Shown here: in pieces, positions 8,715 to 17,054 of the stretch
Layout of the letters: every line of letters begins with the position of its first letter
Numbering within the stretch: the first letter of the stretch is position 1
Assembly (NCBI RefSeq): GCF_900115555.1
Contig: NZ_FOWX01000028.1
Span: forward strand, 1-64,000
Source of the DNA: Pseudomonas borbori
GTDB lineage: Bacteria; Pseudomonadota; Gammaproteobacteria; Pseudomonadales; Pseudomonadaceae
DNA length: 64,000 nucleotides
Reading direction: 5' to 3'
Notes under the pieces: generated by a model
The model's database searches: none
Told to the model about the DNA's origin: nothing
What the model saw: the letters and a program-made list of their open reading frames with translations, nothing else
Program-made: the position numbers and the translations under genes

Positions 8715-9847
8715 CACGCCGCACCCTGGCGCTCCTGGCGGTGCTCGTCCCGCTGCTCGCGCTGTTCGTCTATGTCGGCCTGAGTTCCGGCCCCCTCGCC
8801 CCGGTGGCGGTGACGCTGGCAACCGTGCAGGATCGCTCGCTCAGCCCCACCCTGTTCGGCATTGGTACGGTCGAGGCACGCTACACCTACAAGATCGGCC
8901 CCACCCTGACCGGGCGAATTAAACGGCTGGATGTGCAGGTGGGCGATCAGGTGAAGGCCGGCCAGGTGCTCGGTGAAATGGAGCCGGTCGATCTCGATGA
9001 GCGCGTGCGCTCACAGCAAGCGGCAGCCAAGCGCGCCGAAGCTGTATTGCGCGAGGCCGAGGCGCGCCGCCGCTACGCGCAATCCCAGGCACAGCGTTTC
9101 GAGAAACTGTTCGCCAAGCGCATGACCAGCGAGGAAATCATCAGTACCAAGCGACAGGAACTGCAGATCGCCGATGCGGTTCTATCCGCCGCGCGCGAAG
9201 ACCTCGCGCGCGGCGCTTCCGACTACCAGGCACTCGTGGCGCAGCGACGCAATTTGCGCCTGACCGCCCCGACAGATGGGGTCGTCGCCGCGCGTAACGC
9301 CGATCCGGGCACGACCATAGTCGCGGGCCAGGCCGTGATTGAACTGATCGATCCGGACAGCCTGTGGATAAACACACGCTTCGACCAGATCAGCGCCTCG
9401 AAGCTCGAGGCCGGCCTGCCGGCAAGCATTGTGCTGCGTTCGCGCAACGGCCAGGCGCTGGACGGCCGGGTGTTGCGCGCGGAGCCCATGGCCGACGCGG
9501 TGACCGAGGAAATCCTCGCCAAGGTGGCGTTCGAGGCTCCAGCGCAGGCCCTGCCGCCGATTGGCGAATTGGCCGAAGTCAGCGTTGCCTTGCCCGCCTT
9601 GGCCGCGACCCCGGTGCTTCCCAATGCGGCAGTCAGCCTTCATGCCGGCCGTATCGGCGTATGGCAGGTCCTCGATCGCGCCCTGCAGTTCACCCCCATC
9701 AGCCTCGGCGCCGCCGATCTCGACGGCTGGGTGCAGGTCCTCGCAGGGCTCGAGAGCGGCGCCCGGGTGGTGGTTTATCGCGAAAAGGCGCTGACCGAGC
9801 GCAGCCGGCTGCATGTGGTCGAGCAAATTCCCGGAGTGCCGCGGTGA
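8711..9847 (+). CDS. HlyD/DevB-type periplasmic adaptor (membrane fusion protein)
   Basis: 378 residues. An N-terminal membrane anchor (about 5-25) is followed by a lipoyl half-motif (GRIKRLDVQVGDQVKAGQVL), a helical hairpin rich in Ala, Glu and Arg (about 95-175), the second lipoyl half (LTAPTDGVVAARNADPG) and a beta-barrel. This is the usual adaptor order. It links an inner-membrane transporter to an outer-membrane channel. No outer-membrane channel gene lies nearby, so a TolC-like partner elsewhere would be needed. It overlaps both neighbours by four bases. Confidence 0.88.
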   Translation: MTRRTLALLAVLVPLLALFVYVGLSSGPLAPVAVTLATVQDRSLSPTLFGIGTVEARYTYKIGPTLTGRIKRLDVQVGDQVKAGQVLGEMEPVDLDERVRSQQAAAKRAEAVLREAEARRRYAQSQAQRFEKLFAKRMTSEEIISTKRQELQIADAVLSAAREDLARGASDYQALVAQRRNLRLTAPTDGVVAARNADPGTTIVAGQAVIELIDPDSLWINTRFDQISASKLEAGLPASIVLRSRNGQALDGRVLRAEPMADAVTEEILAKVAFEAPAQALPPIGELAEVSVALPALAATPVLPNAAVSLHAGRIGVWQVLDRALQFTPISLGAADLDGWVQVLAGLESGARVVVYREKALTERSRLHVVEQIPGVPR

Positions 9848-11046
9848 TCAGCCTGGCCGGTCGCGACATCCTGCATGCCTGGGGCAAGTTCGTATTCACC
9901 GGCATCGGCCTGGGCCTGTTGATCGGCGTGACCCTGGTCATGGCGGGCGTCTACAGAGGCATGGTCGATGACGGCAAGGTATTGCTCGACAACAGCGGCG
10001 CCGACCTCTGGGTGGTGCAAAAAGGCACCCTCGGCCCCTACGCCGAGTCATCCAGCATCAACGACGACCGCTACCGCGGCCTCCTCGGCATACCGGGTAT
10101 TGCCCAGGCCGCCAACGTGACTTACCTGACCATGCAGATCGGCAGGAGCGACGGCGACGTGCGGGCCATGGTGGTTGGCATCGCACCCGGCGCGGCGGGC
10201 ACGCCTGGCTGGCCGCCGTACCTGATCGCCGGGCGGCAGATCACCCGCAGTCACTACGAGGCGGTCGCCGATATCGCCAGCGGTTTCCAACTGGGCGACT
10301 ACCTCAACATCCGCCGCAATCAGTACCGGGTGGTGGGCTTGACCCGGCGCATGGTGTCGTCCAGCGGCGATCCGATGGTGTTCATTCCGTTGAAGGATGC
10401 CCAGCAGGCCCAGTTCCTCAAGGACAACGACACTCTCTGGCAGAACCGCCGGCGCACTGAAGCCAACCCGGCCTTCAACCGCGCCGAAGTGCCCGGCCTG
10501 CTTGCCGCCATCAATGCCTCGCAGGAAACCAGCCAATCGGTCAATGCCGTGCTGGTGCGGCTGCAACCCGGGCAGGCGGCCGATCAGGCGGCCGAAGCCA
10601 TCCGTCGCTGGAAACGGCTGACGACCTATACCCGACCGCAGATGGAAGCCATCCTCATCGGCAAACTGATCGCCACCTCGGCCAGACAGATCGGCATGTT
10701 CCTGATCATCCTGGCGCTGGTCAGCGCGGCCATAGTCGCCTTCATCATCTACAGCCTGACCATGGACAAGATCCGCGAAATTGCGGTGCTGAAACTGATC
10801 GGCACCAAGAACCGCACCATCGCCGCCATGATCATGCAGCAGTCCCTGGCCCTGGGCCTGATCGGTTTCGTGGTGGGCAAGATCACCGCCACCTTCGCCG
10901 CGCCGTTTTTCCCCAAGTATGTGCTGCTGATACCGCAGGACTCCGTCGTCGGTTTCTTCGCCGTGCTGGCGATCTGTGGGCTCGCCAGCCTTATCGCCAT
11001 CCGCATGGCGCTCAAGGTCGATCCGGCCGAAGCAATAGGTGGTTGA
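9844..11046 (+). CDS. ABC transporter permease, FtsX/DevC type
   Basis: About 400 residues, starting at the GTG that overlaps the adaptor stop codon (GTGA). An N-terminal membrane helix (about 14-34) precedes a large periplasmic domain, and the FtsX permease core with three membrane segments fills the last 130 residues (IGMFLIILALVSAAIVAFII, then ALGLIGFVVGKITATF and a final helix). The topology matches DevC/MacB-type exporters. It should pair with the adaptor and the ATPase to export a substrate. The frame stays open upstream into the adaptor gene, but that part is antisense-like noise. Confidence 0.88.
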   Translation: MISLAGRDILHAWGKFVFTGIGLGLLIGVTLVMAGVYRGMVDDGKVLLDNSGADLWVVQKGTLGPYAESSSINDDRYRGLLGIPGIAQAANVTYLTMQIGRSDGDVRAMVVGIAPGAAGTPGWPPYLIAGRQITRSHYEAVADIASGFQLGDYLNIRRNQYRVVGLTRRMVSSSGDPMVFIPLKDAQQAQFLKDNDTLWQNRRRTEANPAFNRAEVPGLLAAINASQETSQSVNAVLVRLQPGQAADQAAEAIRRWKRLTTYTRPQMEAILIGKLIATSARQIGMFLIILALVSAAIVAFIIYSLTMDKIREIAVLKLIGTKNRTIAAMIMQQSLALGLIGFVVGKITATFAAPFFPKYVLLIPQDSVVGFFAVLAICGLASLIAIRMALKVDPAEAIGG

Positions 11047-11047
11047 A

Positions 11048-11758
11048 ATGAACGGTAAAGGCATCCGCATCGAAGGCTTGAGCAAGCGCTACGGCAAAGG
11101 CGATACCGCGGTCGACGCGCTGAAGCAGGTGGACATGCAGGTCGCTCCAGGCGAAGTCGTGGGCCTGATCGGCCCTTCCGGCTCGGGCAAGAGCACCCTG
11201 CTCAAATGCCTTGGCGCAGTCATAGACCCGAGCGGCGGACGGATGACCCTGGGCGACCAGGTGATCTTCGACGATGGCTGGAAGGTCCGCAACTTACGCG
11301 CCCTGCGCCGAGACAAGATTGGCTTCGTGTTCCAGGCCCCCTACCTGATCCCGTTTCTCGATGTCATCGACAACGTCGCCCTGCTACCGATGCTGACCGG
11401 CATGCCCAATGACCAGGCACGCGCACAAGCCCTGGAGCTGCTGACGGCCCTGGATGTGCAACACCGCATCAGCGCCATGCCCTCGCAACTTTCCGGCGGC
11501 GAACAACAGCGGGTCGCCATTGCGCGCGGGCTGATCAACCGGCCACCGGTGATCCTCGCCGATGAACCCACCGCTCCGCTCGACAGCACACGCGCCATGG
11601 CGGTCATGCGCATCCTCAACAACATGGCGCGCAAGTTCGAGACGGCAATCATTGTCGTCACCCATGATGAGAAAATCATCCCCACCTTCAAGCGCATCTA
11701 CCACATCCGCGACGGCGTAACCCATGAGCAAGTCGGCGAAGGCAGGAGCCTCGAATGA
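11048..11758 (+). CDS. ABC transporter ATP-binding protein, DevA/LolD type
   Basis: A 236-residue ATPase. Walker A is GPSGSGKST near residues 43-51, the signature LSGGEQQR is near 147, and Walker B is VILADEPT, followed by a D-loop variant APLDS where GALDS or ANLDS is usual. The conserved His is in VVTHDEK. The start at 11048 is two bases after the permease stop codon and has no clear ribosome binding site, so coupling to the permease is likely. It completes the TetR-DevB-DevC-DevA-like operon. No transporter of known substrate can be named. Confidence 0.9.
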   Translation: MNGKGIRIEGLSKRYGKGDTAVDALKQVDMQVAPGEVVGLIGPSGSGKSTLLKCLGAVIDPSGGRMTLGDQVIFDDGWKVRNLRALRRDKIGFVFQAPYLIPFLDVIDNVALLPMLTGMPNDQARAQALELLTALDVQHRISAMPSQLSGGEQQRVAIARGLINRPPVILADEPTAPLDSTRAMAVMRILNNMARKFETAIIVVTHDEKIIPTFKRIYHIRDGVTHEQVGEGRSLE

Positions 11759-11916
11759 GCCCGCAACTGCGTCAGGAGCCGCAATATTGCGGGCGGTAAC
11801 CCGCAGGGCGCTACTCGCCGCAGGCTGTACGCCGAGGATGGCTGGTGCAGCGTAGTCTGGCGAGCTGGCGCTTCGCTGCGCACGGATCGCCGCCCGGGGC
11901 GTCCGAATATCTCCCA

Positions 11917-11946
11917 CAAAAAAGGGCCACCGCAGCGACCCTTTTC
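11917..11946 (-). terminator. Rho-independent terminator of the spu operon
   Basis: Read on the minus strand, AAAAGGG and CCCTTTT pair around a GC-rich centre and the transcript ends in a run of six U. It lies about 20 bases beyond the spuH stop codon, the end of the polyamine uptake operon. Confidence 0.8.
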
Positions 11947-11965
11947 CGTTGACTCAACCCGCTAG

Positions 11966-12865
11966 CTAGACGGTCGCGTGGATCTGCGACGGATCGCGGC
12001 GGCTGTCCGGGCCGTTCTGCAGGTGGGCGCCGGTGCTTTCGTCCATGGCTTGCTGGATCGACTTCCTGCGCTTTTCCTCGGCGCGGCGGGCGACGAACCA
12101 GATGATGAAGGTCATCAGCGATACCGACAGCAGGATCAGGCTGGCGATGGCGTTGATTTCCGGCTTCACGCCCAGACGCACGGCGGAGAACACCTCCATC
12201 GGCAGGGTGGTGGAACCGGGACCGGAGACGAAGCTGGCGAGCACCAGGTCGTCCAGCGACAGGGCGAAGGACATCATGCCGCCGGCCGCCAGCGAAGGCG
12301 CGATCATCGGGATGGTGATCAGGAAGAACACCTTCCACGGCTTGGCGCCCAGGTCCATGGCCGCCTCCTCGATCGACAGGTCCAGCTCACGCAGGCGCGA
12401 GGACACCACCACCGCCACATAGGCGGAACAGAAGGTGGTGTGGGCGATCCAGATGGTCAGGATGCCGCGCTCGGCGGGCCAGCCGATCAGTTGCGCCATG
12501 GCCACGAACAGCAGCAGCAACGACAGACCGGTGATCACTTCGGGCATCACCAGCGGTGCGGTGACCAGACCACCGAACAGGGTGCGGCCCTTGAAATGAG
12601 TGACCCGGGTCAGCACGAAGGCCGCCAGGGTCCCCAGGGCCACCGCCGCCACCGCGGTATAGCAGGCGATTTCCAGGGAACGCATCACCGCGTTCATCAA
12701 CTGGGTGTTGTCGAGCAGACCGATGTACCACTTCAGCGACCAGCCGCCCCACACCGTGACCAGGCGCGAGGCGTTGAACGAGTAGATCACCAGGATCAGC
12801 ATCGGCAGATAGATGAACAGCAGGCCGACCCACAGCATGATGCTGGAGAAACTGTAACGCTTCAT
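11966..12865 (-). CDS. spuH: Polyamine ABC transporter permease SpuH (PotI-like)
   Basis: A 299-residue inner-membrane permease with about six membrane helices. The EAA loop is EEAAMDLGAKPWKVFFLITIP. GGAGGG six bases upstream decides the start at 12865. It forms the translocation channel with SpuG, powered by SpuF. Its C-terminal tail (from RRAEEKRRK) is cytoplasmic and basic. In the usual arrangement its start overlaps the spuG stop. Here 244 bases of duplicated junction and a REP element lie between them (12866-13109). Confidence 0.93.
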   Translation of the reverse strand: MKRYSFSSIMLWVGLLFIYLPMLILVIYSFNASRLVTVWGGWSLKWYIGLLDNTQLMNAVMRSLEIACYTAVAAVALGTLAAFVLTRVTHFKGRTLFGGLVTAPLVMPEVITGLSLLLLFVAMAQLIGWPAERGILTIWIAHTTFCSAYVAVVVSSRLRELDLSIEEAAMDLGAKPWKVFFLITIPMIAPSLAAGGMMSFALSLDDLVLASFVSGPGSTTLPMEVFSAVRLGVKPEINAIASLILLSVSLMTFIIWFVARRAEEKRRKSIQQAMDESTGAHLQNGPDSRRDPSQIHATV

Positions 12866-13113
12866 GGACGACCCTCCATCTCTTTGGCTATGCCCCAGTT
12901 GCGTATTGCATGCGTAGGAGCGGCCCATGGCCGCGAAATTCGCGGGCATGGCCCGCTCCTACGACCGTAGCGCGGTTCCGGGTTGAAGGTCGGTTGAACA
13001 GGCTGTCTGACGTAATGCGGCAGGAACGCACTCATGCTCTGCCCTCCATCTCTTTGGCCAGGCTCTAAGGTTGAAAGCCGGTTGAACAGGCTGTTTGCCG
13101 GGAACGCGATCAT
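12862..13113 (-). CDS. 83-codon junction ORF bridging spuG and spuH, made of duplicated gene ends
   Basis: This reading frame starts at an ATG overlapping the spuG stop codon and ends at a TGA overlapping the spuH ATG, with the ATGA arrangement at both ends. The block GCCAAAGAGATGGAGGG, which encodes the end of SpuG and carries the ribosome binding site, occurs three times: near 13137-13121, 13059-13043 and 12887-12873. Each copy is followed by an ATG. The frame also runs through a REP pair. The protein resembles nothing I know and probably has no function. Its value may be to keep ribosomes coupled from spuG to spuH after the insertion. Confidence 0.35.
   Translation of the reverse strand: MIAFPANSLFNRLSTLEPGQRDGGQSMSAFLPHYVRQPVQPTFNPEPRYGRRSGPCPRISRPWAAPTHAIRNWGIAKEMEGRP
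12913..12963. repeat. REP pair between spuG and spuH
   Basis: The arms CGTAGGAGCGG...CGCGAA and TTCGCGG...CCGCTCCTACG are inverted copies of a common Pseudomonas REP sequence. A single arm of the same family (GGGCATGGCCCGCTCCTACG) recurs at about 24440-24461. It sits inside the duplicated junction and can fold into a long hairpin in the operon mRNA. Confidence 0.8.
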
Positions 13114-14021
13114 GGACGCCCCTCCATCTCTTTGGCCTGGTTACGATTGAACAGGATGATCGGGATCATCAGGATCGCCAGCATCACCACCGCCAGGGCG
13201 GAGGCCACCGGCCAGTCGCGGTTGTTGAAGAACTCCTGCCAGAGCACCTTGCCGATCATCAGGGTCTCCGGGCCGCCGAGTAGTTCGGGAATCACGAACT
13301 CGCCGACCACCGGGATGAACACCAGCATGCAACCGGCGATGATGCCGTTCTTCGACAGCGGCACGGTGATTTTCCAGAAGCTGTTGTAGGTGCTCGAACC
13401 CAGGTCGGCCGCGGCCTCCAGCAGGCTCTGGTCGTGTTTGACCAGGTTGGCGTAGAGCGGCAGGACCATGAACGGCAAATACGAGTAGACAACCCCGATA
13501 TAGACCGCGAGGTTGGTGTTGAGGATCTGCAGCGGAGTGTCGATCAGGCCGATGCTTTGCAGGAAGCCATTGAGCAGGCCGTTGTTGCTGAGGATGCCCA
13601 TCCAGGCATAGACGCGGATCAGGATCGCCGTCCAGGTCGGCATCATGATCAGCAGCAGGTACACCAGCTGCATTTCCTTGTCGGCGCGGGCGATGGCATA
13701 GGCCATCGGGTAGCCGAGCAGCAAACACAGGAGGGTACTGAAGAAGGCCATCTGCAGCGAGCCGAGGTAGGCGGCCAGGTACAGATCGTCCTCGCTGAGG
13801 AAGATGTAGTTGCCCAGGTTGAGCACCACGGACAGCTGGTTGTCGGCCCAGGCATAGATCTCCGTATAGGGCGGAATGGCCACATCGGCTTCGGCGAAGC
13901 TGATCTTCAGCACGATGATGAACGGCAGCAGGAAAAACATGAACAACCAGAGGAAGGGCACCCCGATGACGAAGTGCCTGCCCTTGGGCAAACGGCGGTT
14001 GATGCTTCGGGAAATGTTCAT
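13110..14021 (-). CDS. spuG: Polyamine ABC transporter permease SpuG (PotH-like)
   Basis: A 303-residue permease with six predicted membrane helices. The first is near residues 18-40 (FVIGVPFLWLFMFFLLPFII) and the EAA loop reads EAAADLGSSTYNSFWKITVP. It is the partner of SpuH in polyamine import. The start overlaps the spuF stop codon by ATGA. The last residues, AKEMEGRP, are encoded by the block that is repeated twice more downstream, before spuH. Confidence 0.93.
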   Translation of the reverse strand: MNISRSINRRLPKGRHFVIGVPFLWLFMFFLLPFIIVLKISFAEADVAIPPYTEIYAWADNQLSVVLNLGNYIFLSEDDLYLAAYLGSLQMAFFSTLLCLLLGYPMAYAIARADKEMQLVYLLLIMMPTWTAILIRVYAWMGILSNNGLLNGFLQSIGLIDTPLQILNTNLAVYIGVVYSYLPFMVLPLYANLVKHDQSLLEAAADLGSSTYNSFWKITVPLSKNGIIAGCMLVFIPVVGEFVIPELLGGPETLMIGKVLWQEFFNNRDWPVASALAVVMLAILMIPIILFNRNQAKEMEGRP

Positions 14022-15160
14022 GAGCGCAATGCCACCCCGCTGTCATCCTCCCACCACACGTAGACCTGGTCGTCCCAGGTCGGCCGCGCACCGCGGCGCT
14101 CGGCGTTGGCGACGAAGGACTGGACGATCTTGCCGCTGGGCAACTGCACATGGAACACCGAATGCCCGCCGAGGTAGGCGATGTCGTGCACGATGCCGCG
14201 CGACCAGTTGTACTCGCAGGCTGGTTGTTCGGTGGTGACCAGCAGCTTCTCCGGGCGAATGGCGTAGGTGATGCTCTTGTCCTGCACCGAGGTACTGACC
14301 CCATGACCGACGAAGATGTTGCGCTCCAGGTCCGGGCTGTCGATCAGCGCGTGGCCCTCGGCGTCTTCCACCACCTGGCCGTCGAACAGGTTGACGTTGC
14401 CGATGAACTCGCAGACCAGGCGGCTGGTCGGCGTCTCGTAGATGTCCACCGGGCTGCCGATCTGGGCGATCCAGCCCAGGTGCATGATGGCGATGCGCTG
14501 GGCCATGGTCATGGCCTCTTCCTGGTCGTGGGTCACCATCACACAGGTCACGCCGACCCGCTCGATGATCTCGACCAGTTCCAGCTGCATCTGCGAACGC
14601 AGCTTCTTGTCCAGCGCGCCCATCGGCTCATCGAGCAGCAGCAGCTTCGGGCTTTTGGCCAGGGAGCGGGCCAGGGCCACGCGCTGGCGCTGGCCGCCGG
14701 ACAGCTGGTGCGGCTTGCGCTTGGCGTACTGGCTCATCTGCACCAGCTTGAGCATCTCGGCGACCCGCGCGTCGATCTGCTCCTTGGGCATCTTGTCCTG
14801 CTTGAGGCCGAAGGCGATGTTGTCGGCCACGCTCATGTGCGGGAACAACGCATAGGACTGGAACATCATGTTGATCGGCCGCTCGTAGGGCGGCAGGTCG
14901 GTGATGTCCTCGCCGTCGAGGTAGATGCGCCCCTCGGTCGGCCGTTCGAAGCCGGCGAGCATGCGCAGCAGGGTCGATTTACCCGAGCCCGAACCGCCGA
15001 GCAGAGCGAATATCTCGCCCTTGTTGATGGTCAGAGAGACATCGTCGACCGCGATGGTTTCGTCGAACTTCTTCGTCACCCGATCGATTTTGACCAACAC
15101 CTCTTTCGGTTGTTGATCGCCCTCGAGAACCTTTTTATAGGCACTGGAAGCAACTGCCAT
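14018..15160 (-). CDS. spuF: Polyamine ABC transporter ATP-binding protein SpuF (PotG-like)
   Basis: A 380-residue ATPase. Walker A is GGSGSGKST, the signature is LSGGQRQR, Walker B is LLLLDEPMGALD, and VTHDQEEA carries the switch His. A C-terminal TOBE-type regulatory domain follows, roughly residues 270-380. Start 15160 has GGGAG eight bases upstream. The same frame stays open for 79 further codons upstream to 15397, which I do not regard as coding. It overlaps spuG. The long gap upstream (15161-15801) is unusual for an operon member. Confidence 0.93.
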   Translation of the reverse strand: MAVASSAYKKVLEGDQQPKEVLVKIDRVTKKFDETIAVDDVSLTINKGEIFALLGGSGSGKSTLLRMLAGFERPTEGRIYLDGEDITDLPPYERPINMMFQSYALFPHMSVADNIAFGLKQDKMPKEQIDARVAEMLKLVQMSQYAKRKPHQLSGGQRQRVALARSLAKSPKLLLLDEPMGALDKKLRSQMQLELVEIIERVGVTCVMVTHDQEEAMTMAQRIAIMHLGWIAQIGSPVDIYETPTSRLVCEFIGNVNLFDGQVVEDAEGHALIDSPDLERNIFVGHGVSTSVQDKSITYAIRPEKLLVTTEQPACEYNWSRGIVHDIAYLGGHSVFHVQLPSGKIVQSFVANAERRGARPTWDDQVYVWWEDDSGVALRS

Positions 15161-15572
15161 TACCAAAACTCCCGCAAAAGTAGCGCCCAACCCCGACGGC
15201 CGGGCGTTTGAAATTACTGGCCTGAGTCGACCCGGTTCCAGCTTCGGGTCATTGGCCTGTGTAGCCTGATCGGCAACTCCGCCGAGATAAACAACCTGTC
15301 CAGAACTGCTCGCGGCAGCTACATCGCCGCGCCGCTGGCTACACGTTGATCCGCCCATGAGGATTAGCGTAGCCAAGGAAATCGTCGGCCCCGGCAATTA
15401 ACCCGGGCCGCACTGGGTAATTCGTCCAGGCCGCAGCCTGCGTGTCACTGTTGGCCGTGCGCCGTTGAGCTGGCGCTCAAGGTGTTGCCGAAGGCTGCTT
15501 GCACAACCTGAGTCCTGCCTGAATCGGGCCACCTGTACGGGCCGCTTGTCTACCGGCAAAAAACCTTGTCGT
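15161..15572. other. Long gap inside the spu operon, no recognisable gene
   Basis: These 412 bases lie between spuF and a 41-codon ORF. No ribosome binding site with a credible coding frame was found, although the spuF frame has no stop codon as far as 15397. In P. aeruginosa a second binding-protein gene (spuD or spuE) precedes spuF, so this may be what is left of it. No similarity could be shown by eye. Confidence 0.4.
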
Positions 15573-15698
15573 TCAACGTATCGCCGTCCGCCAGGCGCCG
15601 TGTTCAGACCCGCCTCTGCTGCTTGCCGAGCTAACCGCAGGCAACAGCATGGCGAATGGCACGGACGCGAGGCCGGCCAGCTGAGTTGAACGATGCAT
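15573..15698 (-). CDS. Small ORF with signal-peptide-like start, possible remnant of a second binding-protein gene
   Basis: A 41-codon frame starting at 15698 after a good AAGGAAG site. Its start reads MHRSTQLAGLASVPFAMLLP and continues with AVSSASS, which resembles a Sec signal peptide with a cleavage site. The mature part is only about 15 residues and is lost into a stop at 15573. It sits exactly where PAO1 has its second polyamine-binding protein gene. I infer a decayed gene rather than a functional peptide, but a short secreted peptide cannot be excluded. Confidence 0.35.
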   Translation of the reverse strand: MHRSTQLAGLASVPFAMLLPAVSSASSRGGSEHGAWRTAIR

Positions 15699-15723
15699 AG
15701 TGGGCTTCCTTATTTATTCTCAG

Positions 15724-15753
15724 GGTTTCTGGCGGGATGCCCCGCCAGAAACC
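15724..15753 (-). other. Perfect 13-bp hairpin downstream of the polyamine-binding protein gene
   Basis: GGTTTCTGGCGGG and its exact complement flank a four-base loop, 49 bases after the binding-protein stop codon. No U-run follows on either strand. It is more likely an mRNA-stabilising or partially attenuating structure than a terminator. Such structures commonly keep a binding protein in excess over its permeases. Confidence 0.65.
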
Positions 15754-15801
15754 GGGTGGTTCAGCAGATCGCCTGCATCCACCACCTTGCCGGGCTCGCT
15801 A

Positions 15802-16896
15802 TCAACGGCCCGATTTCACCTTGGTCCAGCTGCGGGTGACGGCTCGTTGTACCTTCGGCTTCAGCTCGGCGAAGGTGTAGAGCTTCTTCGAGGCTTCCTC
15901 GGTCGGGTAGATGCCCGGGTTGTTGCGGATTTCCTCGGCTACCAGCGGCGTGGCGGTGGCGTTGCCGTTCGGGTAGGCGACATAGTCGGAGATCGGTGCG
16001 ATCACTTCCGGGGTCAGGATGTAGTTGAGGAAGACATGTGCCTCTTCGACATTCTTGGCGTCGGCCGGGATGGCCATCATGTCGAAGAACGAGGCGGCGC
16101 CCTCTTTCGGGATCGCATAGGCGACCGGTACGTTGTTCTTCGCTTCCTCGGCACGCGCCTGGGCCTGGAACACATCGCCGGACCAGCCCAGCGCCACGCA
16201 GATGTTGCCGTTGGCCAGGTCGGAGATGTACTTGGAGGAGTGGAAGTAGGTGATGTAAGGACGCACCTTCATCAGCAATTCTTCGGCCTTGGCCACGTCC
16301 TCGACGCTGGTCGGGTTGGGGTTCATGCCCTGGTAATGCAGGGCAGCGGCGTAGACCTCATCCGGGGCGTCGAGCATGGCGACGCCGCAGGCCTTGAGTT
16401 TCTCCATGTTTTCCGGCTTGAACAGCACATCCCAGGAGTCGATGGTGTCGACGCCCAGCGCAGCCTTGACCTTCTCCGGGTTGTAACCGATGCCGGTGGT
16501 GCCCCACAGGTAGGGGAAGGCGTACTGGTTACCCGGGTCGGCGGTTTCCAGCGCCTTCATCAGGTCCGGGTTGAGGTGCTTCCAGTTCGGCAGCTTGGCC
16601 ATGTCCAGCTTCTGGAACACGCCGGCCTTGATCTGCTTGGCGAGGAACTGGTTGGACGGCACCACCACGTCGTAGCCCGAACCGCCGGAAAGCAGTTTGG
16701 CTTCCAGGGTCTCGTTGCTGTCGAAGACGTCGTACACCACCTTGATGCCGGTTTCTTTCTGGAAGTTTTCCAGGGTGTCCTCGGCGATGTAATCCGACCA
16801 GTTGTACACGTGCAGCACTTTGTCCTGAGCTTGCGCGGCCCCTGCCACCGCCCCGGCGAGGGACAACGCGAGAAGGGTTTTGCCGAATGTTTTCAT
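15802..16896 (-). CDS. Periplasmic polyamine-binding protein (SpuD/SpuE, PotF-like)
   Basis: A 364-residue solute-binding protein with a Sec signal peptide ending near residue 24 (AGAAQAQ). The mature start, VLHVYNWSDYIAEDTLENF, is the PotF/SpuD family hallmark, and the length matches. AGGAG nine bases upstream decides the start at 16896. It delivers putrescine or spermidine to SpuFGH. P. aeruginosa has two such genes here (spuD for putrescine, spuE for spermidine) and this window has one, so I do not assign which. The 158-base gap after spuC may contain a separate promoter. Confidence 0.9.
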   Translation of the reverse strand: MKTFGKTLLALSLAGAVAGAAQAQDKVLHVYNWSDYIAEDTLENFQKETGIKVVYDVFDSNETLEAKLLSGGSGYDVVVPSNQFLAKQIKAGVFQKLDMAKLPNWKHLNPDLMKALETADPGNQYAFPYLWGTTGIGYNPEKVKAALGVDTIDSWDVLFKPENMEKLKACGVAMLDAPDEVYAAALHYQGMNPNPTSVEDVAKAEELLMKVRPYITYFHSSKYISDLANGNICVALGWSGDVFQAQARAEEAKNNVPVAYAIPKEGAASFFDMMAIPADAKNVEEAHVFLNYILTPEVIAPISDYVAYPNGNATATPLVAEEIRNNPGIYPTEEASKKLYTFAELKPKVQRAVTRSWTKVKSGR

Positions 16897-17054
16897 GCGT
16901 ACAGCTCCTGTTGTTGTAAAAGTTTTCCGGATGATGCGCAGCTGCGGCACCTTCCGGTGAGCCTGGCCAACGCACTGGCCCAGTCTGGCAAGGTCGCGCC
17001 ACTCTTTACAACTCTCAGCGTAGTCCGCCGAACGCGATAAAGAGCGGCGTGTTT

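Noticed and set aside
9364..9843. Upstream extension of the FtsX permease frame into the adaptor gene
   Set aside because: The GTG at 9844 overlaps the adaptor stop codon and gives a protein beginning at the membrane helix. The extension is a shadow of the adaptor sequence.
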